Positions 22,548 to 35,293 of a stretch of DNA of 64,000 nucleotides are shown here, in pieces. Below the pieces are notes generated by a model. That model worked only from the letters and a program-made list of their open reading frames with translations. It had not been told where the DNA came from and made no database searches. This DNA is from Dentipellis sp. KUC8613. Taxonomy: Eukaryota; Basidiomycota; Agaricomycetes; Russulales; Hericiaceae. The stretch is from assembly GCA_002286715.1 (NCBI GenBank), contig NSJX01000012.1, forward strand, positions 124,001-188,000, read 5' to 3'. How positions within the stretch are numbered: the stretch's first letter is position 1; each line of letters starts with the position of its first letter. A program made the position numbers and the translations under genes.

Positions 22548-23458
22548 GGTAAAGTGTGATCGAGAAGAGCTGAATTCGTGGAACAGACGAGACGAGCTGA
22601 GGATTGACAGAGGAAAATCCCATCGTTTTATACTGCGCTGAATGTATGAGTCAAATAACTGTACGCGTACTGCCAAGATATTGAGGAGGGAATTCGGGCG
22701 ACGCGTTTGGGCGACTGGGTCAGGCGGTAGGGCCGGGCAGCACTCCCGGCGAGCCCCGCCCGGGCGTCTCGCGCAGTTTACGATGCCTAGCCCGTAAAAG
22801 TCTGATTTGCTGCGGCGTTGTACAGCCGACACCGTCATGGGTGTCGCCCGAGGTCAGCTCGACGGCCATTGGCAGCCGCTCCGAGCACGAGGTAAGTCCG
22901 TGGCCGGATGAAAGAGGATAAACACGCACCTGTGCACGTTCTGGGCACATGAATGGTCACTGACGTAGATGACATGCATCAAAATCCAGCGCTTCAGTTC
23001 AAGAAGAATTTCAAGAGGCCTAGGCATGAATTATATCGAAGCCCATTTCACTGGTACGAGACGTGGAGCGGTGCCAGCATCGAGCATATTCGCAGGTGAT
23101 TCGAGACGCGGCCTCGTCAGAACGCAAGCCCAGGAGGCGAGGCGTCAGGATGACAGCACGTTCGACGGGGTTAGAGGGCACGTAGTATCCACGGTTCGCA
23201 TTATGTATTGGAAGGCAACATGGCCAGGAGGAGGACTAATGTTCTGATTGGGTGGCCAAATTGGGGACAGGCGCGTGATGCGGCGTTCACCAGGAGAACG
23301 CGCCCGCGGAGAACGTATACATATTGAGGAGAACCACATTTGTAGCAGCGCTATGGAGCGCCGGAGAGAAAGTACAGACAACAGGGGAGGAAGGGAAAGG
23401 GATGAAGTCGGGGGAAGGGAAGAGGAGGACGTAAAGGAAGGGAAGAAAGAAGGAAGAG
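22548..23458. other. Divergent promoter region, secreted protein and acidic nuclear-type gene
   Basis: 911 bases. Contains the TATA box of the secreted protein gene (22626-22632). The right part (23330-23458) is a purine-rich (GA/AG) tract just before the start of the acidic protein. No supported ORF. Confidence 0.5.
22626..22632 (-). promoter_or_regulatory. TATA box of the secreted cysteine-rich protein gene
   Basis: Reads TATAAAA on the minus strand, 79 bases before the start codon at 22547. This is the best TATA match near a gene start in the window and fits a strongly or conditionally expressed secreted protein. Confidence 0.6.
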
Positions 23459-25012
23459 ATGCAGTCATCCCCGCCCGGACAGCCTCAACTTCACGCCACC
23501 GAGGCGGCTGGTCCTCCGCAGGCCGATCTTGAGATGTTCCGAGCGTCACCTTGGATTAGCTACGGCCCCATCTCGACAGATTCGTCCTCCCCGCACCACG
23601 CTTCTCGACACGGTTCAGAAATGGACGAGGACGTCGACATGGACGCTCCTCAAATCTCCACCCTTCGTGAGGAGGACAGCCCTCCTCCTACATCCTCCCC
23701 TGCTCGCACGGGCAAGTTTCGTGTCAAGTTGCTCGTCAACAACAACGAAACCAAAATGAACACAAAATTCATATCATTTAATGGCGAGACTGGTGAAGAG
23801 GCAGGGGAGACCGATGAAGTGGACGAAGAGGATGAGGCAGACGAAGAGGACGATGAAGAGGACCAGCTTATTGACGACGATGACGATGTCAACTCTGTCT
23901 CTGTGGCTTCTGGTCCCCCCGTCGCTGGGCCATCGTCGCGTGGGGGTGGTCCATCAAAGCGCGGGCAAAAGAAGTCTAGGGGACAAGGGAAGCGTCGAGG
24001 ACGAGCGGGTGCGCCCATTCCCGCGGCACTGATGTCCACATTTGAAGCCTCTCCAGCAGAGCATCCTGCCGCTGTCCCATCTCCCTTGAGAGAACCTGTC
24101 GACCTGCCAATTGTTGAAGCCACCGCTCCTTCCGTACCTTCGCCCCCAAAGAAGAAGCCTGTCCCGAAGGGGACAACTGCAGCTCAGCGTGCTCCGAGGA
24201 AGTCAGTTCCCAAGTATTACTCTCTCTTTCGCAGCAGTGCAGAACTTTCACCTAACCTCCCTTGATAGGCCGAAGACCACCGTCACCATACCGGCTGTCC
24301 AAGATTTAGCGGATCTCAGCGAAGGTATTATTGCCCATACATGCTACTTTCCGTCAGACCGTTGACGGATCTCGGCGTAGGCTACACTGGCACAGCGCCA
24401 TCGTCGCCACTTCGTGATGTCAACACACCTGAGGTTGAACTCAATCCGTCAGCTGCACCGTCAGGTGTACCGACGCTGGAGGACTTCAATCTCGAAAACG
24501 TCCCCCTTCCCCGTTATCCACTGCCTTCTAAACCCTTCCATGTTCAAGCTCCACCCCGAATAGGTACAGCGTACGCACCAATCGTGCCCATAGACCGCTC
24601 TGGCAAGCGGCCTCGTCACTGGCGTCAGGCGAACCGCGAGATCAGGGGCATCGCAGGAGGGCGCTGGTTCGCGCGTTCCTGGGTAGGCGAGAAGGAGTCG
24701 GAGCTCGCATCAGCATCCGCTGCAACAGGGGAGGATGATAGGCAGCAAGTGAGTTCATCGACACTCATGTTGCCAAAAATCCCAGCAATGCCTCTGTCGG
24801 CGCCCGTGGCGAGGAGCGTAGGTCGACCAAAAGGAAGCAAAGCAGATACGACAGTTTCTACGGCGGCTTCCTCACGGTCTGTCTCTGTTGTTCCTGATAT
24901 TGCTCCTGCTGGAGGTAGTGCTCCGGCTGCCCGTGCTCAGACGAAGAAGCGGTCCAATTTGTCCACTGCAGCTGTGACAGAGATCGACAAGGAAATAGAG
25001 CTTGTATCATGA
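23459..25012 (+). CDS. Acidic, basic-patched nuclear-type protein, possible INO80-complex-like subunit
   Basis: I cannot assign it firmly. Exons 23459-24213, 24269-24324 and 24381-25012 give 480 residues with whole-codon consistency. The start reads MQSSPPGQPQLHATEAAG. A segment FRVKLLVNNNE is followed by a long Asp/Glu run ending DDEEDQLIDDDDD, the sort of acidic stretch with EDQLIDDDD seen in INO80 Ies2-like proteins. A strongly basic patch (SKRGQKKSRGQGKRRGR) comes next, then KPKTTVTIPAVQDLADL, and later GKRPRHWRQANREIRGIAGG plus RWFARSWVGEKESEL. The C-terminal half is Ser/Ala/Pro-rich with KGSKADT and basic motifs. Composition suggests a disordered chromatin-associated scaffold. The Ies2/PAPA-1 reading is an inference from one short motif. 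Confidence 0.55.
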
Positions 25013-25412
25013 CGGTGTTCTGTTTGGTTTTCTTGCTTTGTTGTCTTGTTTGTACCGGGACGTTCTACTATAGACGGATCTGATCTTGTACATACGTGTT
25101 GCATTATATTCCCAGTTTTCTTGAATCCATGTTGGTGAGACTTGCTCTGCTCAAGCAAGGGGGACGCGAACGTCATTGACTTCGCGCGACACGGGTGATC
25201 GCGACAAGCCCTAACCCGAAGAGGCGTGCGTCCCTTGCCAGGCTTGCCGACTAGCGAATGCTGTATATCCCGTTCATGCCAGATCAGCCCTAACTCGTTC
25301 ATCTCTCTTCACGTCTTATCACCCATCTTCGTGCACCGTCAGATTCAACCTGGACGCTAACTAGGACCTATATTCAAGAATCAGAGGCTGTTTCTGAGGC
25401 GGGAAGGAAGCT
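25013..25412. other. Intergenic between acidic protein gene and DOP1
   Basis: 400 bases, no supported ORF. Contains the 3' flank and DOP1 promoter. Pyrimidine-rich tract at about 25300-25340. Confidence 0.5.
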
Positions 25413-28400
25413 ATGGCGTCTCAGAGTGCAGACGGTGCCAAAAGGGGTCCTGCACGCATTACGGAGAAAGTCAGTGATCGTGGTTGGTGTTGTCATTATT
25501 CTCGTGTATATGGCATGCAATGATACGGTGTGTTCTTGTCGCGTATAGCCGCGCTGCAACAGACATATGCTTCCGACCCGAAATACAAGAAGTACACACA
25601 GCAGGTGGAGAAATGCCTGAGCTCATTCGACAATGTGCACGAATGGGCGGACTTCATCGCGTTTCTCAAGAATCTGTTGAAGGTGACTTTATTTTTCTAA
25701 TTATCCTGATGCAGCTCAGCCAAACGCGTTCGTTCAGACACTACAGGCCTATATGCAATTCAAGGAGATACCGCGCAAGATCACAGTCTCCAAACGCCTG
25801 TCTCAGTGTCTCAACCCTGCGTTACCTAGCGGCGTCCATCAGAGAGCATTGGATGTCTATACCCACATTCTTGCCGTAGTCGGGGTATGTCTCCTCTATG
25901 AACGCATTACCGGCTATCCTTAACCGCCCACAGTCTGAAGGCTTGAAGCGTGATCTTGCGTTATGGGCATCGGGGCTCTTTCCATTCTTCGAATATGCTG
26001 CTACTTCAGTGAAGGTATGCATATAGTCTATGACTCCTTGACCATCATGGTGCTCACGCACACGTAGCCTACGCTTCTGAACCTATACGAGACCTATTTC
26101 CTCCCTCTACAAGGGGGATTACGACCCGTCATGAAAGGTTTCATACTGGCACTACTTCCGGGTCTGGAGGAGGAGACTGGGGAATTTTTCGAGAAGGTGA
26201 GGAAACTAGAATCTGGGGTTATCGAGCGTTTTGACGACCGCGTGCAGGTGCTAGGTCTTCTGGACAGGCTTTCGGGGACCGTTTCGCCATCATTCTTCCT
26301 GCAAAATATATGGTTGGTTATGCTGACGACCCCTTCCGCTCGCGGAACTGCGATCAACTTCCTTTCACGTCGATTACCTCGGCTCAATGCGGACGAAGGT
26401 CAGTACAACGTGTTTAGGGCGGTTGTATCGACATTGAAGCATGACTTTGCATAGACATTACTCACATTGTGGGCCGCGACACTGGTCTCATGATCCGCGC
26501 CTTTGCAGCAGCCCTCGAAGACGACAATCTGCTTGTGCGTCGTGGTGCTCTTGACCTCTTATTACAGTCGCTGCGCATCGACGGCACGGCCGTGGCTAAG
26601 GCCTCCGAAGAGGACCGCGCCATCCTCATGCGTGCTGCAACAAGTGTTGTCATGCGTCGGGACTTGTCCCTCAATCGCCGCTTATACACTTGGCTCTTGG
26701 GCCCAGACGAGAACGCGCAGCAGCAGGTCGCATACTTGAAGAAGAATGCCCTCGAATTGCTCAGGACGACCCTCCGTGTGAGTTGACGTTGAACGTATGT
26801 GTGTGATGTAGAAGCCGTCACTCATACGTTGAACACAGGACGATATGTTCTCCCCCTCATCGGAATATTCTGAATCACGGCCATTCAAGATCTTCATCTC
26901 TCTCTTGGACAAGTGGGAGGTCGGCAGTTCTTTGACGGAGGTTCTCGCGCTGGACGCTTTCACAGCGCTGAAAACGTCCGTCGAAGAAAACGCGGAAACC
27001 AGCGATGAGGTATTGCATCACGCACTCCATTCGCCCATTTTAATGAGTTATTTATTTATTTTTGATTTACTAGATGTCTATGACAGCTAGCACACTGTAC
27101 GAAGCTGTCGAGCCGCAATTGTTCTGGAAGCAGCTGCTGAAGGCTATCATATCTGACATCGTCGGCGACGGAACACAATGCGAAGTAAGTATCCTTCAAT
27201 ATTTTTCATGTCGTGTTTTGCTCATATGCGGGAGATCAGTCGATTCGTTTAGCACAGTTCATACTGACCAAATTCCATGTACGAGATGAGGAGATCGAGA
27301 CCGTCCATCTTCCCATCGTCTTCTCTGCTGCAATGGAAGTGATCAAGGTAAGCAATTGCTTGAGATTTTTATACAGATGACTCTAACTCACCGTTCCTAT
27401 AGCACCAAGTTGCGGAAGACTCGTCAAAAGCAACACGGCCTGCGATGTTGGAGGCACTTCGCCTGCAGGAGAATATTCTAGCACACATCGCACCAGCGGC
27501 TCTCGCCCAAATCGTCAATGCGGCAGTGGTGCAGGATCCACCTCCTACAGGCCCGTATGCATATGCGACGTCGTTCTATGGACTTGAGCTCTCGACCATT
27601 CTATCTTCAGAGAGGACAGGTCCTGGCGTTCCAATGGTGACTGCCTTCGAGAATCTCATTGCCGTCAGCGCAACCCTCTCCAGGCGATTGTCTGCCACGC
27701 CCGATACAGTCGTGCCACTGCGGCAGATCTTCGTGCAGTCGCTTTCGCTGTTGAACAAGCTGATCAGCGTACTAGACGAGATGGACGAAGTGCACCTCAC
27801 GGCGAGTTGGGACCCTCCACAATGGCTGTCTGATATTCTGGCTACATTGGAGCACGATGTAGGTATTCATGTTGGCTTTGTCCGACTCTACGCCGACCCA
27901 CCTGATATCTTGACAGAGCGCAACCTTCGTTATGATTGATCAAGTCGTGACATTCGTGGTCGCCATGCAGCAAGTAGATGGATTGGAACCCAAGATTACC
28001 GTTCAGGATCGTGCAACATTGTTCAAGCTGATACAGACGGTGTGTTCCTATCCACATCTGTCCATTTTTTCATCTACTTATGCACGCCAGATCTTCAACT
28101 ACTTGCGCCCGAGCCATTCCGTATATCACGTCCGCGCGGTGAATCTCATATGGGCCCTGGACAGCGCGTGCAAGCGTCGTCATGTCGAATCAATCATTTC
28201 CCAGAGTCTGAACGCCCCCGAATCCCGCAATGCTCAGGGCTCCTATGAAGCGTTTGGCATATTCTGGAGACTATCAGGTTGGTGCTCCACTTCGTCTACT
28301 TCTGCAGATTGTCTGACGATGATGAGTATCCTGTAGATGATGCTATGCTGCCGGGTTTCCGCTTCAGAGTACCGATGATGATAGTCCTCGATACATTGAA

Positions 28401-31400
28401 GAGTGACGATCCCAGTCTACGCCGTATCGGTGAAACATGGATGCGATGTAGTTTGAAATCTTATCTTCGGTGTGACACTAGCCATGATGGTCTTGACCAG
28501 CATACTGACCTCCTCGTGCAGAGTGCTCGATCCGATACTCTACGACCTGTTGGACCCATCGTTGCACAGGACGCCATCGACCACCAAACTGAATGGAAAG
28601 GAGCTCCAGGACTATTCTTACGAGCGACCATTCGACCAGTCGTATATCAGATATCTGCTCGAGACTTTGCTGTCTGTAGTGCGCTTTGGTGGTCAAGGGT
28701 TCGCCAAATCGGCGCGCACCAACTTCATCAGAAAATCCCAGCATGCCGGGCTTATCGAACGCGTGGAGGCTTGTGAGATCATTATTGTCATACTTGTTAC
28801 GTTGACTGACGAGTATTGTTAGCGGGAGTTGCTCATCCCGAGGCAAGCTACCAAGACGTCCTTGTCGAAGTCACGACTCGGTGAGTCATTGTTCGGATCG
28901 ACCTTACTATTTCTTCTAATTGCTCTGTTAGGCTTCTGCTCTCCGAATGCAAGCACAGACGCGTAGAGACCATGGCACCGGTAAACGTTGTAATCCAGTC
29001 GGCAACCATTGATCTCTTGCAGGCAATCGTCTCGCGCGGCGAGGTCGACCTCATGGCGCTGGAGAGCATTGAGGCGGCTGTCATCGGAAAGTTGTATTTC
29101 TCTGTTCACAGCAAGAGGCTCGACCTTCAGAACAAATTGCTCCACCTGCTCCACTCTGTCATCTCAGCGACCACGGCACTGCAGGATGTTCGATTGCAGA
29201 GGACACCGAAAGCGATCCCTATGGATGGTCCAGAACGACCGGGCTCCCGCACTGAAGCACAAGAAACTGGGCCAGCGTACTCTGTCAACCCTCTCTTGAT
29301 CCAGACGCTGATCGACGGCATTGCCATCCCTTCAAACCATGGTGTCTTGCAGCACTGGCTGGATTTCGTACTGATGACGATCCCTCAATTCCAGCAGACG
29401 CTCCATATCGTCCTGTCTCCTTTATGCGACTGCGTGGGCAAGCAGCTGCGACTATGCCTGGCGGATATTCGTCGCGCATCCTCTGCCACCGATCGAAGCG
29501 ACGAAGATTTGGAATCTGTGACGACAGATTCAGACTTCATCATGCTTCTCAATGCTCTCGAACGGCTGGTACTTTTGAGCTTGTCGTCTTCGGATATTGG
29601 CGCTGTTGAGGAGGATGGCACCCCCGCCGAGAAACCTACCACGCCAGAAACAGGTGGTCTTTTCGGCATCATGACCAACGTTTTCAGCTCTGATGCCACA
29701 CAAAATGCTCTCGACGAACAGCTGACAGTAAGTGGCATTGTTTGCGAGGCTTCGGAGAGTCCATTCAAATCATCTACAGTCACGATCACCAAGCTACCGA
29801 ACGTTGCATGAAGCTGTTCGCGTGTTGTTCAACATCTGGACGACTATGACGTGGTCTGAATCGCAAGCATGGACGCCAAGTCACGAGTCGTTGTCGATGA
29901 TCTTCAGCAAGGCGCGAGTTCGGTGTCGGAGAGTGTTCGAGCACTTCTTCCGTGTGCAGTCTTCCGAGGTCCTAGAGTCTATCATCGACTGTTGGAACAA
30001 GGAGAATACTGTAAGTCTACAGCCCAGGGGAGCATGCGCTATACTAATTGGCATCAATAACGTAGCCACTCACCGCATTTGAGCTGGTAGATGCGCTCAC
30101 CTCGAGCGCGCAGAACGTAGTGCATATGGTCTGCGAGAGTATATCCAGTCGCATGCTTGGCTTCCCGGATAAGAGCAGAAGACATGCTATCAATCCCAAC
30201 GTGTGAGTCTTAATCAATCCATACTGTTACCTGTGCCTCAACTGAATTCCTCATATGATAGATCCGATGCTGTACTGTTCAATTTCCTTGAGCAATATCT
30301 TCAGCAGCTGGAAGGGCCCCTTGCGCTACAAGTATGGGGCCGGTTCCTTCAGCTCGCCAAGGAAGTTGTCAGCACTGCGAAGGATTACAAGGCGCAGGTC
30401 TTCCCCGTGTTGAGGTCTGTAGACTAGCTCTGTTGTTTACAGGACTGCAATTGACATTTGGACAGATGTATGTCCGTTCTTGCTGACAAGCTTACACAAA
30501 CCACGGCCATGGAGGATCGGCGTGTACGGAAGGAGCTCCAGGTTAGTGTTGTTGTCTCTGTCGAAAGATGGTCAACTCAAACACCAGTTTGCAGGATACA
30601 TATGGAAAGCTTCTCGATGCCGCAGTTCTGCAATCGAGTCGTAATGCAGATCAAAATTCGTGGATCCGTCGGAGCGCGAGGGAAAGCCTGGTACCCAATG
30701 GCCGAGATTCACCTTTGCAACGAAGTAAGAATTGCGTCCTTTGTTGAGTGACACTACTAATCTCCTGCTCATTAGCACCTTCCGACTTGAAGCTGGACGA
30801 GAAGATGAATGCAAGCTCGGCATCCCTGAACGATTCGACACCGGCGAAGACATCCGACCTCGCGGAGCATGTAAGTGGTCACCACCCACTTCGATGTTTC
30901 GTAGTCATGACCCTCGTTCATGCAGATAAGCCAGTTCATTGCAAAGAGTGTTCTCCCGAATTTGCGCAAGTATCTCATGGACAACGACAAGGTCAACACT
31001 GCCTGCGCGAACATCGTGTACTACATCGTGAACCCTTCGACGAAGAGCAAGTCAAGGTCAGTGCTTTTCGTTTTTCCTGTTTGTTTCGGCGCTGACCTTT
31101 CGTAGACCACTCGACCTCGATCCGGTCGTGCTGGACATTCTTCGAGAAATGAGCCATATCTCCGCTGCCATCAAGTCATGGCGGAACCCTGTCTTAGATA
31201 TTCTCAACGACAACCGGTTCTTCAATGGCGCACCACAAGGAGGCAGCGACTTCCAACCTATCGCCCGGTCTTTGATTGACACAGACAAGAGTGCTTTCTC
31301 TGAGTTGCTGAGTGGGTCATCTCACCTGTTTTTCGAAGTCCTGGCACTAAATTTACCATATCTTCGCCTTCAGGCAAAGTGTACACCGCCGCCTCAGCAA

Positions 31401-32316
31401 ATATCTTCACAAATCGAGAATACGAGAACCTCCTTCGCTCACTCAACCTTCGCCGGATGTCATATTTGCTCTATTGTGGCGAGAAAAACCAGTTCCTGAC
31501 ATCATTGCCAACAATTCAAGAGAAGCTAGTGGAAGTGTTGAGGAATGCTCCTGCGCCAATCGTCCAGGCAGAGGTCTACTTATGTGTGCGCGTTCTGCTG
31601 TGTCGGCTGAGCCCGCACAATCTAGTCAGCTTCTGGCCCGTCATTCTCAATGAAATGGTAAGCGTTCATGGGATCCTCCATTGAAAGATGCTCAACTTAT
31701 CGTACGTTCAAGTATCGACTGTTCGATTCAATGACGACGACACTACCGTCAGACGGTTCTGAAGATCTCCCGTTAGTGCTCGCAGCATGCAAACTTCTGG
31801 ATCTTTTACTTGTCTTGCAGACCGAGGAATTCCAAGTGTACGTTCACCTTTGACATGACGTATCTTATTGCCTCATCTAAATGGCGAAACAGTCACCAGT
31901 GGATATTCGTGACAGATACCGTAGACGCTATATACCGTCCGGATGAATGGCTGCCAGAGGCGCTACTTGATCAGCTGGCTGAGGTGGCAGGTCGCCTGCC
32001 AGTGTCTGAGGTAGGCTCATGCTTAGTATTCAGTCTCGCAGATAAATGACCAACACGAAAATGATAGACAATATCATCAACCTCTACCGGACTTCCTTTC
32101 CCTCTCTCCGCCATCACTCCCTCCGCGCCAAACTTCCGACCAATGCGACGGCCAACACTCAACGGTCTTCGCCAGATCGACTCCATACGGGACCTGCTAT
32201 CATTCTTCTCCAGCGTAAGCATACTAAGCTATGAGAGCGTGTACAAGAGTGGCGGCAGTATCGACTGGGAGGATGTTGAGCGTGGATTGATTGCTGATAT
32301 GTTCGAGGGCCGATGA
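25413..32316 (+). CDS. DOP1: Dopey-family protein DOP1
   Basis: Giant leucine-zipper-like protein of the Golgi and endosome; in yeast it acts with Mon2 and Neo1 in vesicle traffic between endosomes and Golgi. The longest gene of the window, about 6.9 kb with more than fifteen introns, mostly 50-60 nt. The N-terminal Dopey domain is recognisable: YASDPKYKKYTQQVEKCLSSF then HEWADFIAFLKNLLK, RKITVSKRLSQCLNP, HQRALDVYTHILAVVG, then SEGLKRDLALWASGLFPFF and PTLLNLYETYFLPLQGGLRP. Start at 25413 (MASQSADGAKRGPARITEK) is the first good ATG in frame with the next exon. The C-terminal exons read LNLPYLRLQAK and WEDVERGLIADMFEGR, ending at 32314-32316. Some internal exon borders were not all fixed by eye. 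Confidence 0.9.
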
Positions 32317-32602
32317 GCCCGCGAACACGGATGCATGGGATTCGACTCTGTGGATAGGATTCACTGGGACTATTTCGCGTTGTCCATACTTCATGTCACA
32401 TCTTTATCATTGTATCGTCACCAGCATATACAACTTTTCCTTGTTCATACCCTAACACTGAAGCTACTATGGGGTTCTGGACTGTCTGCTGTAGTTCATT
32501 CGCATGGCCTGGGAGGGGGTATAATTGGCACCAGTAATAGTACAGGTTCGAGATCTTTTGTCGTTTAGAACTTCGAGATATATCGGTTCACTTTACAGAC
32601 CA

Positions 32603-33202
32603 TCAGGCCGTAGGAGCATCAACAGTTTCGACCCGTCGCATGGGATCACCAAGCTTTGTGGCCACTGCCTCAGGAGCTTTCCTCAACTTGACCGTTGCCC
32701 AGTCCGACGTCAGGGCATGCGCCCATGTCTGAGCAGACTTGACGCTCTTCGACTCCTCCCTCTCCTGGATGAACTTCTTCAGCTTCGCGCTCCCGCCCTT
32801 GACCAGCTCCCAAGACTCGATCTCATACCACCCCGCAAACTCGTAACTCGCCCCTCCGCCTTTAAATGTCTCGCTGAACATCGGGAGAGGGTCCTCGGCG
32901 CGCTCCGAGGAGAGGTTGAGATCGAGCAGATCGAGGTGATGGCGCGTCCATAGCTCGTGTGGAGCATTTGGGTTCGCCTTTAGATGGTTGAAGATGCACA
33001 CGAATCTGGTCGGGGATGGGTTCTCTTCGGATGTGGCGGGCAGAGTGAAGGTGTGGCTCGTCTCGGCCCCCAGGCGTGCACCGATCTCCTTGTGGGCATA
33101 TAGCGATACTGAAGGACGCGCTGTGGGATCTGTGCGCCATCGTGGCTTCCAAGCGGTTGGTTTAGATGCTTGTGTCGGTGATGATACTTCAATCGATGTC
33201 AT
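32603..33202 (-). CDS. Unknown 199-aa protein, single exon
   Basis: Single intron-free frame from ATG 33202 to the stop at 32603. The coding usage matches the neighbours, and it is the only long clean frame here. Sequence starts MTSIEVSSPTQASKPTAWKP; a core region contains FTLPATSEENPSPTRFVCIF, MFSETFKGGGASYEFAGWYE and SWELVKGGSAKLKKFIQEREE. No signal peptide, membrane segment or cysteine cluster. Trp- and Glu-rich segments suggest a folded globular part. I do not recognise a family. It lies downstream of DOP1 (convergent 3' ends, about 286 bases apart) and upstream of the Ssp120-like gene. Possibly a basidiomycete-specific protein. Confidence 0.7.
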   Translation of the reverse strand: MTSIEVSSPTQASKPTAWKPRWRTDPTARPSVSLYAHKEIGARLGAETSHTFTLPATSEENPSPTRFVCIFNHLKANPNAPHELWTRHHLDLLDLNLSSERAEDPLPMFSETFKGGGASYEFAGWYEIESWELVKGGSAKLKKFIQEREESKSVKSAQTWAHALTSDWATVKLRKAPEAVATKLGDPMRRVETVDAPTA

Positions 33203-33482
33203 GGTGGAGGTTAGAGGTCAGGAAGCCTGCAGTGGCGCAGCAGGCTGCCGGCGGCTGAGCCTTTCAGGTTGCGGCAACGTTATCCTTGTTCCCGATCGGG
33301 TGTTCCAAACCACGATAAGTATCGAACGAGACTTAACCTTTGCCCATGTACCCAAGGAATGAATATACAACATAGCGAATAATGTGGAGGTGAGGCGTGA
33401 AGCAGAAGGGCTACCAGAATACTTCACAGCTACGAATGGACAGGCAATATCAGACAAACACACCCTCGACACATCTGTGAGC

Positions 33483-34884
33483 CTAGAAATCGCCCCAGCT
33501 CTTACGGAACTTATACTGCATTCGATCCTGTCGGTCAACATTCCCATCTGGCCAACAAAACCTGAGGCAAACGACTTTACCTTGTACGGGAGGTTTTTCC
33601 TGGATGACAGATCAGCGCCCAACTTCTAGATATCATACATTGTGATTTTACATACCTCATCTTCTCGGAGGGGCTTGAAGGTGGCTTGTAGCCGGCCTCA
33701 CCTGTACCCCATTCACCATGTCGCTCGCTCTCCGCCTTCGCCTCACGGAAACGAACAGCGGGGTCCTGCTTCTCTGGCGGGACGGGACGCTGAATCTTCT
33801 TTGGCGCACCCGTGTCGTCGTGAGGATGATCGGCTTGTCCAGGAAGAGGAGCAGCCTCTTCCGCAGAAGAGTCATTTGCTACTTGGGCCGACTCTGAGTC
33901 GTGGTGTTCGGGACTTGCAGCGGGCTCTTCGTGTTGTGCGAGTGCCTCTTCAACAGTAATGCCCTGGTACTCGGCCTCCCTCTCGGCTTCCTTGTGCTCG
34001 ATAGCTTCGTGGTGTGCGAAGTGCTCCAAATCCTCGGGATGGTTGTATGATTCGTCTGTCTGCGTCTCGGGAGTGGAGTGGAATTCCTCTGAACAGGGAT
34101 GTATGAGTTTCAGAAAGCACACGACCGATGTTTGGCTACCAACCTTCGTGGTGCAGGAAGAATTCTGTGTAATTGACCGTAAATTCAGCTCTGCGTCCTG
34201 CAGTGCATACTGTAGGAACGTACCGCTTTCGACGTCATAATGGTGACCCTCTGCGCCCAGGCTGTCGAAATTTGGCAAACCATCAAGCCCTACGACCTTG
34301 AACTCCTCCATAGTGATCTTCCCATCATTGTCCTTGTCCATGGTCCGAAGGATAGTGCTGACAATCTGTTCTGCCTTCTCCTTATGTTCTACGTCGTCCT
34401 GTGTTACACATAGTGAGCAGGGATGAGCACAACAGGTACCAGGAACGAGGAAGCACCTTGGACAGTTTCTTGGAATAGACGTGGTGGATTCCGTATATCG
34501 CCTCGATTTCTTCCTTATCCCAGACACCATCCCTGTGTATGATGTCAGATAACGAACAAAAGAATGGTGGGAGGGACGCACCGGTTCAGGTCGTGCAGCT
34601 GGAAGAAGCTGGGGAGGTCGAACGAGTCGCTGCAGAGCACGATTAGCCCAGAGACATCAAGCCAGGTTGGACGGCCTACATATGATGTTCCGTAGCCATC
34701 TAAGCTTTATCAACCCGGGCTCCACAAGCGAAGACGACTGAAAACGTACATGTTTCTGGGCATACTTGGCTGCCTCGCCCGTTACTGGCTCCTGTGCATG
34801 TTCGCCGTGTCCTCCGTGGGCCCGCGCCGCGTTAAATAAGAAAAAGAGTGACAGCAGCACCGACCGCAAGTGCATCGTGTGCAT
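33483..34884 (-). CDS. SSP120: Ssp120/nucleobindin-like secretory EF-hand protein
   Basis: Calcium-binding EF-hand protein of the secretory pathway; yeast Ssp120 is a Golgi nucleobindin-like relative. The start at 34884 (MHTMHLRSVLLSLFFLF, or 34875) opens a signal peptide ending near AARAHGG. Two EF-hand regions are visible: around DKEEIEAIYGIHHVYSK and MDKDNDGKITMEEFKVVG, the latter with the full DxDxDGxI loop. Later sequence is acidic and His/Glu-rich (ETQTDESYNHPEDLEHF, EEALAQHEEPAASPEHHD). The conserved tail is reached by an exon ending EKMR (lowest base 33656), a 19-nt exon at 33581-33599 (KNLPYK) and the last exon 33483-33515 (YKFRKSWGDF then TAG). This C-terminal reading is an inference from splice sites and frame. 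Internal exons are less certain. Confidence 0.82.
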
Positions 34885-35293
34885 ACGCGAAGTAAATGGT
34901 GGTGACGAAAGGCAAGAAGTGCGTCAGGAATATCGTCAGGACCTGCTTGGATACACCAGCGCCTTGCTGGTGATCGCTGAACGGAACAGTTTCGACGCTC
35001 AAAGAAGTTATTCCTTCCCACGCTCCGCGTATATAAGGTACACCTGCTAATTAGCAGTCAAACGAATACAGACGACGGTTGCAGGCTATTCCTGGCCTTT
35101 ATCAACGGAATCGACAGCAAGATACAGTTTTATCAGAAGCTGAGCCAATCTTGGTACAAACATAATTAGAAATGGGTGTTAAGGCTACAGTCGTATGGTG
35201 TCGTATGGTACCAATCATCCATGTTAGCGCAGATACAATCATATGCAGCTCGAATACCTCAACTCCACCAGTGTGCTATCGAAGTCCATGTCT
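34885..35293. other. Ssp120-like promoter and 3' flank of the phosphatase
   Basis: 409 bases. A TATATA element near 35030-35036 (minus strand TTATATAC) lies about 150 bp upstream of the Ssp120-like start. No supported ORF. Confidence 0.5.
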
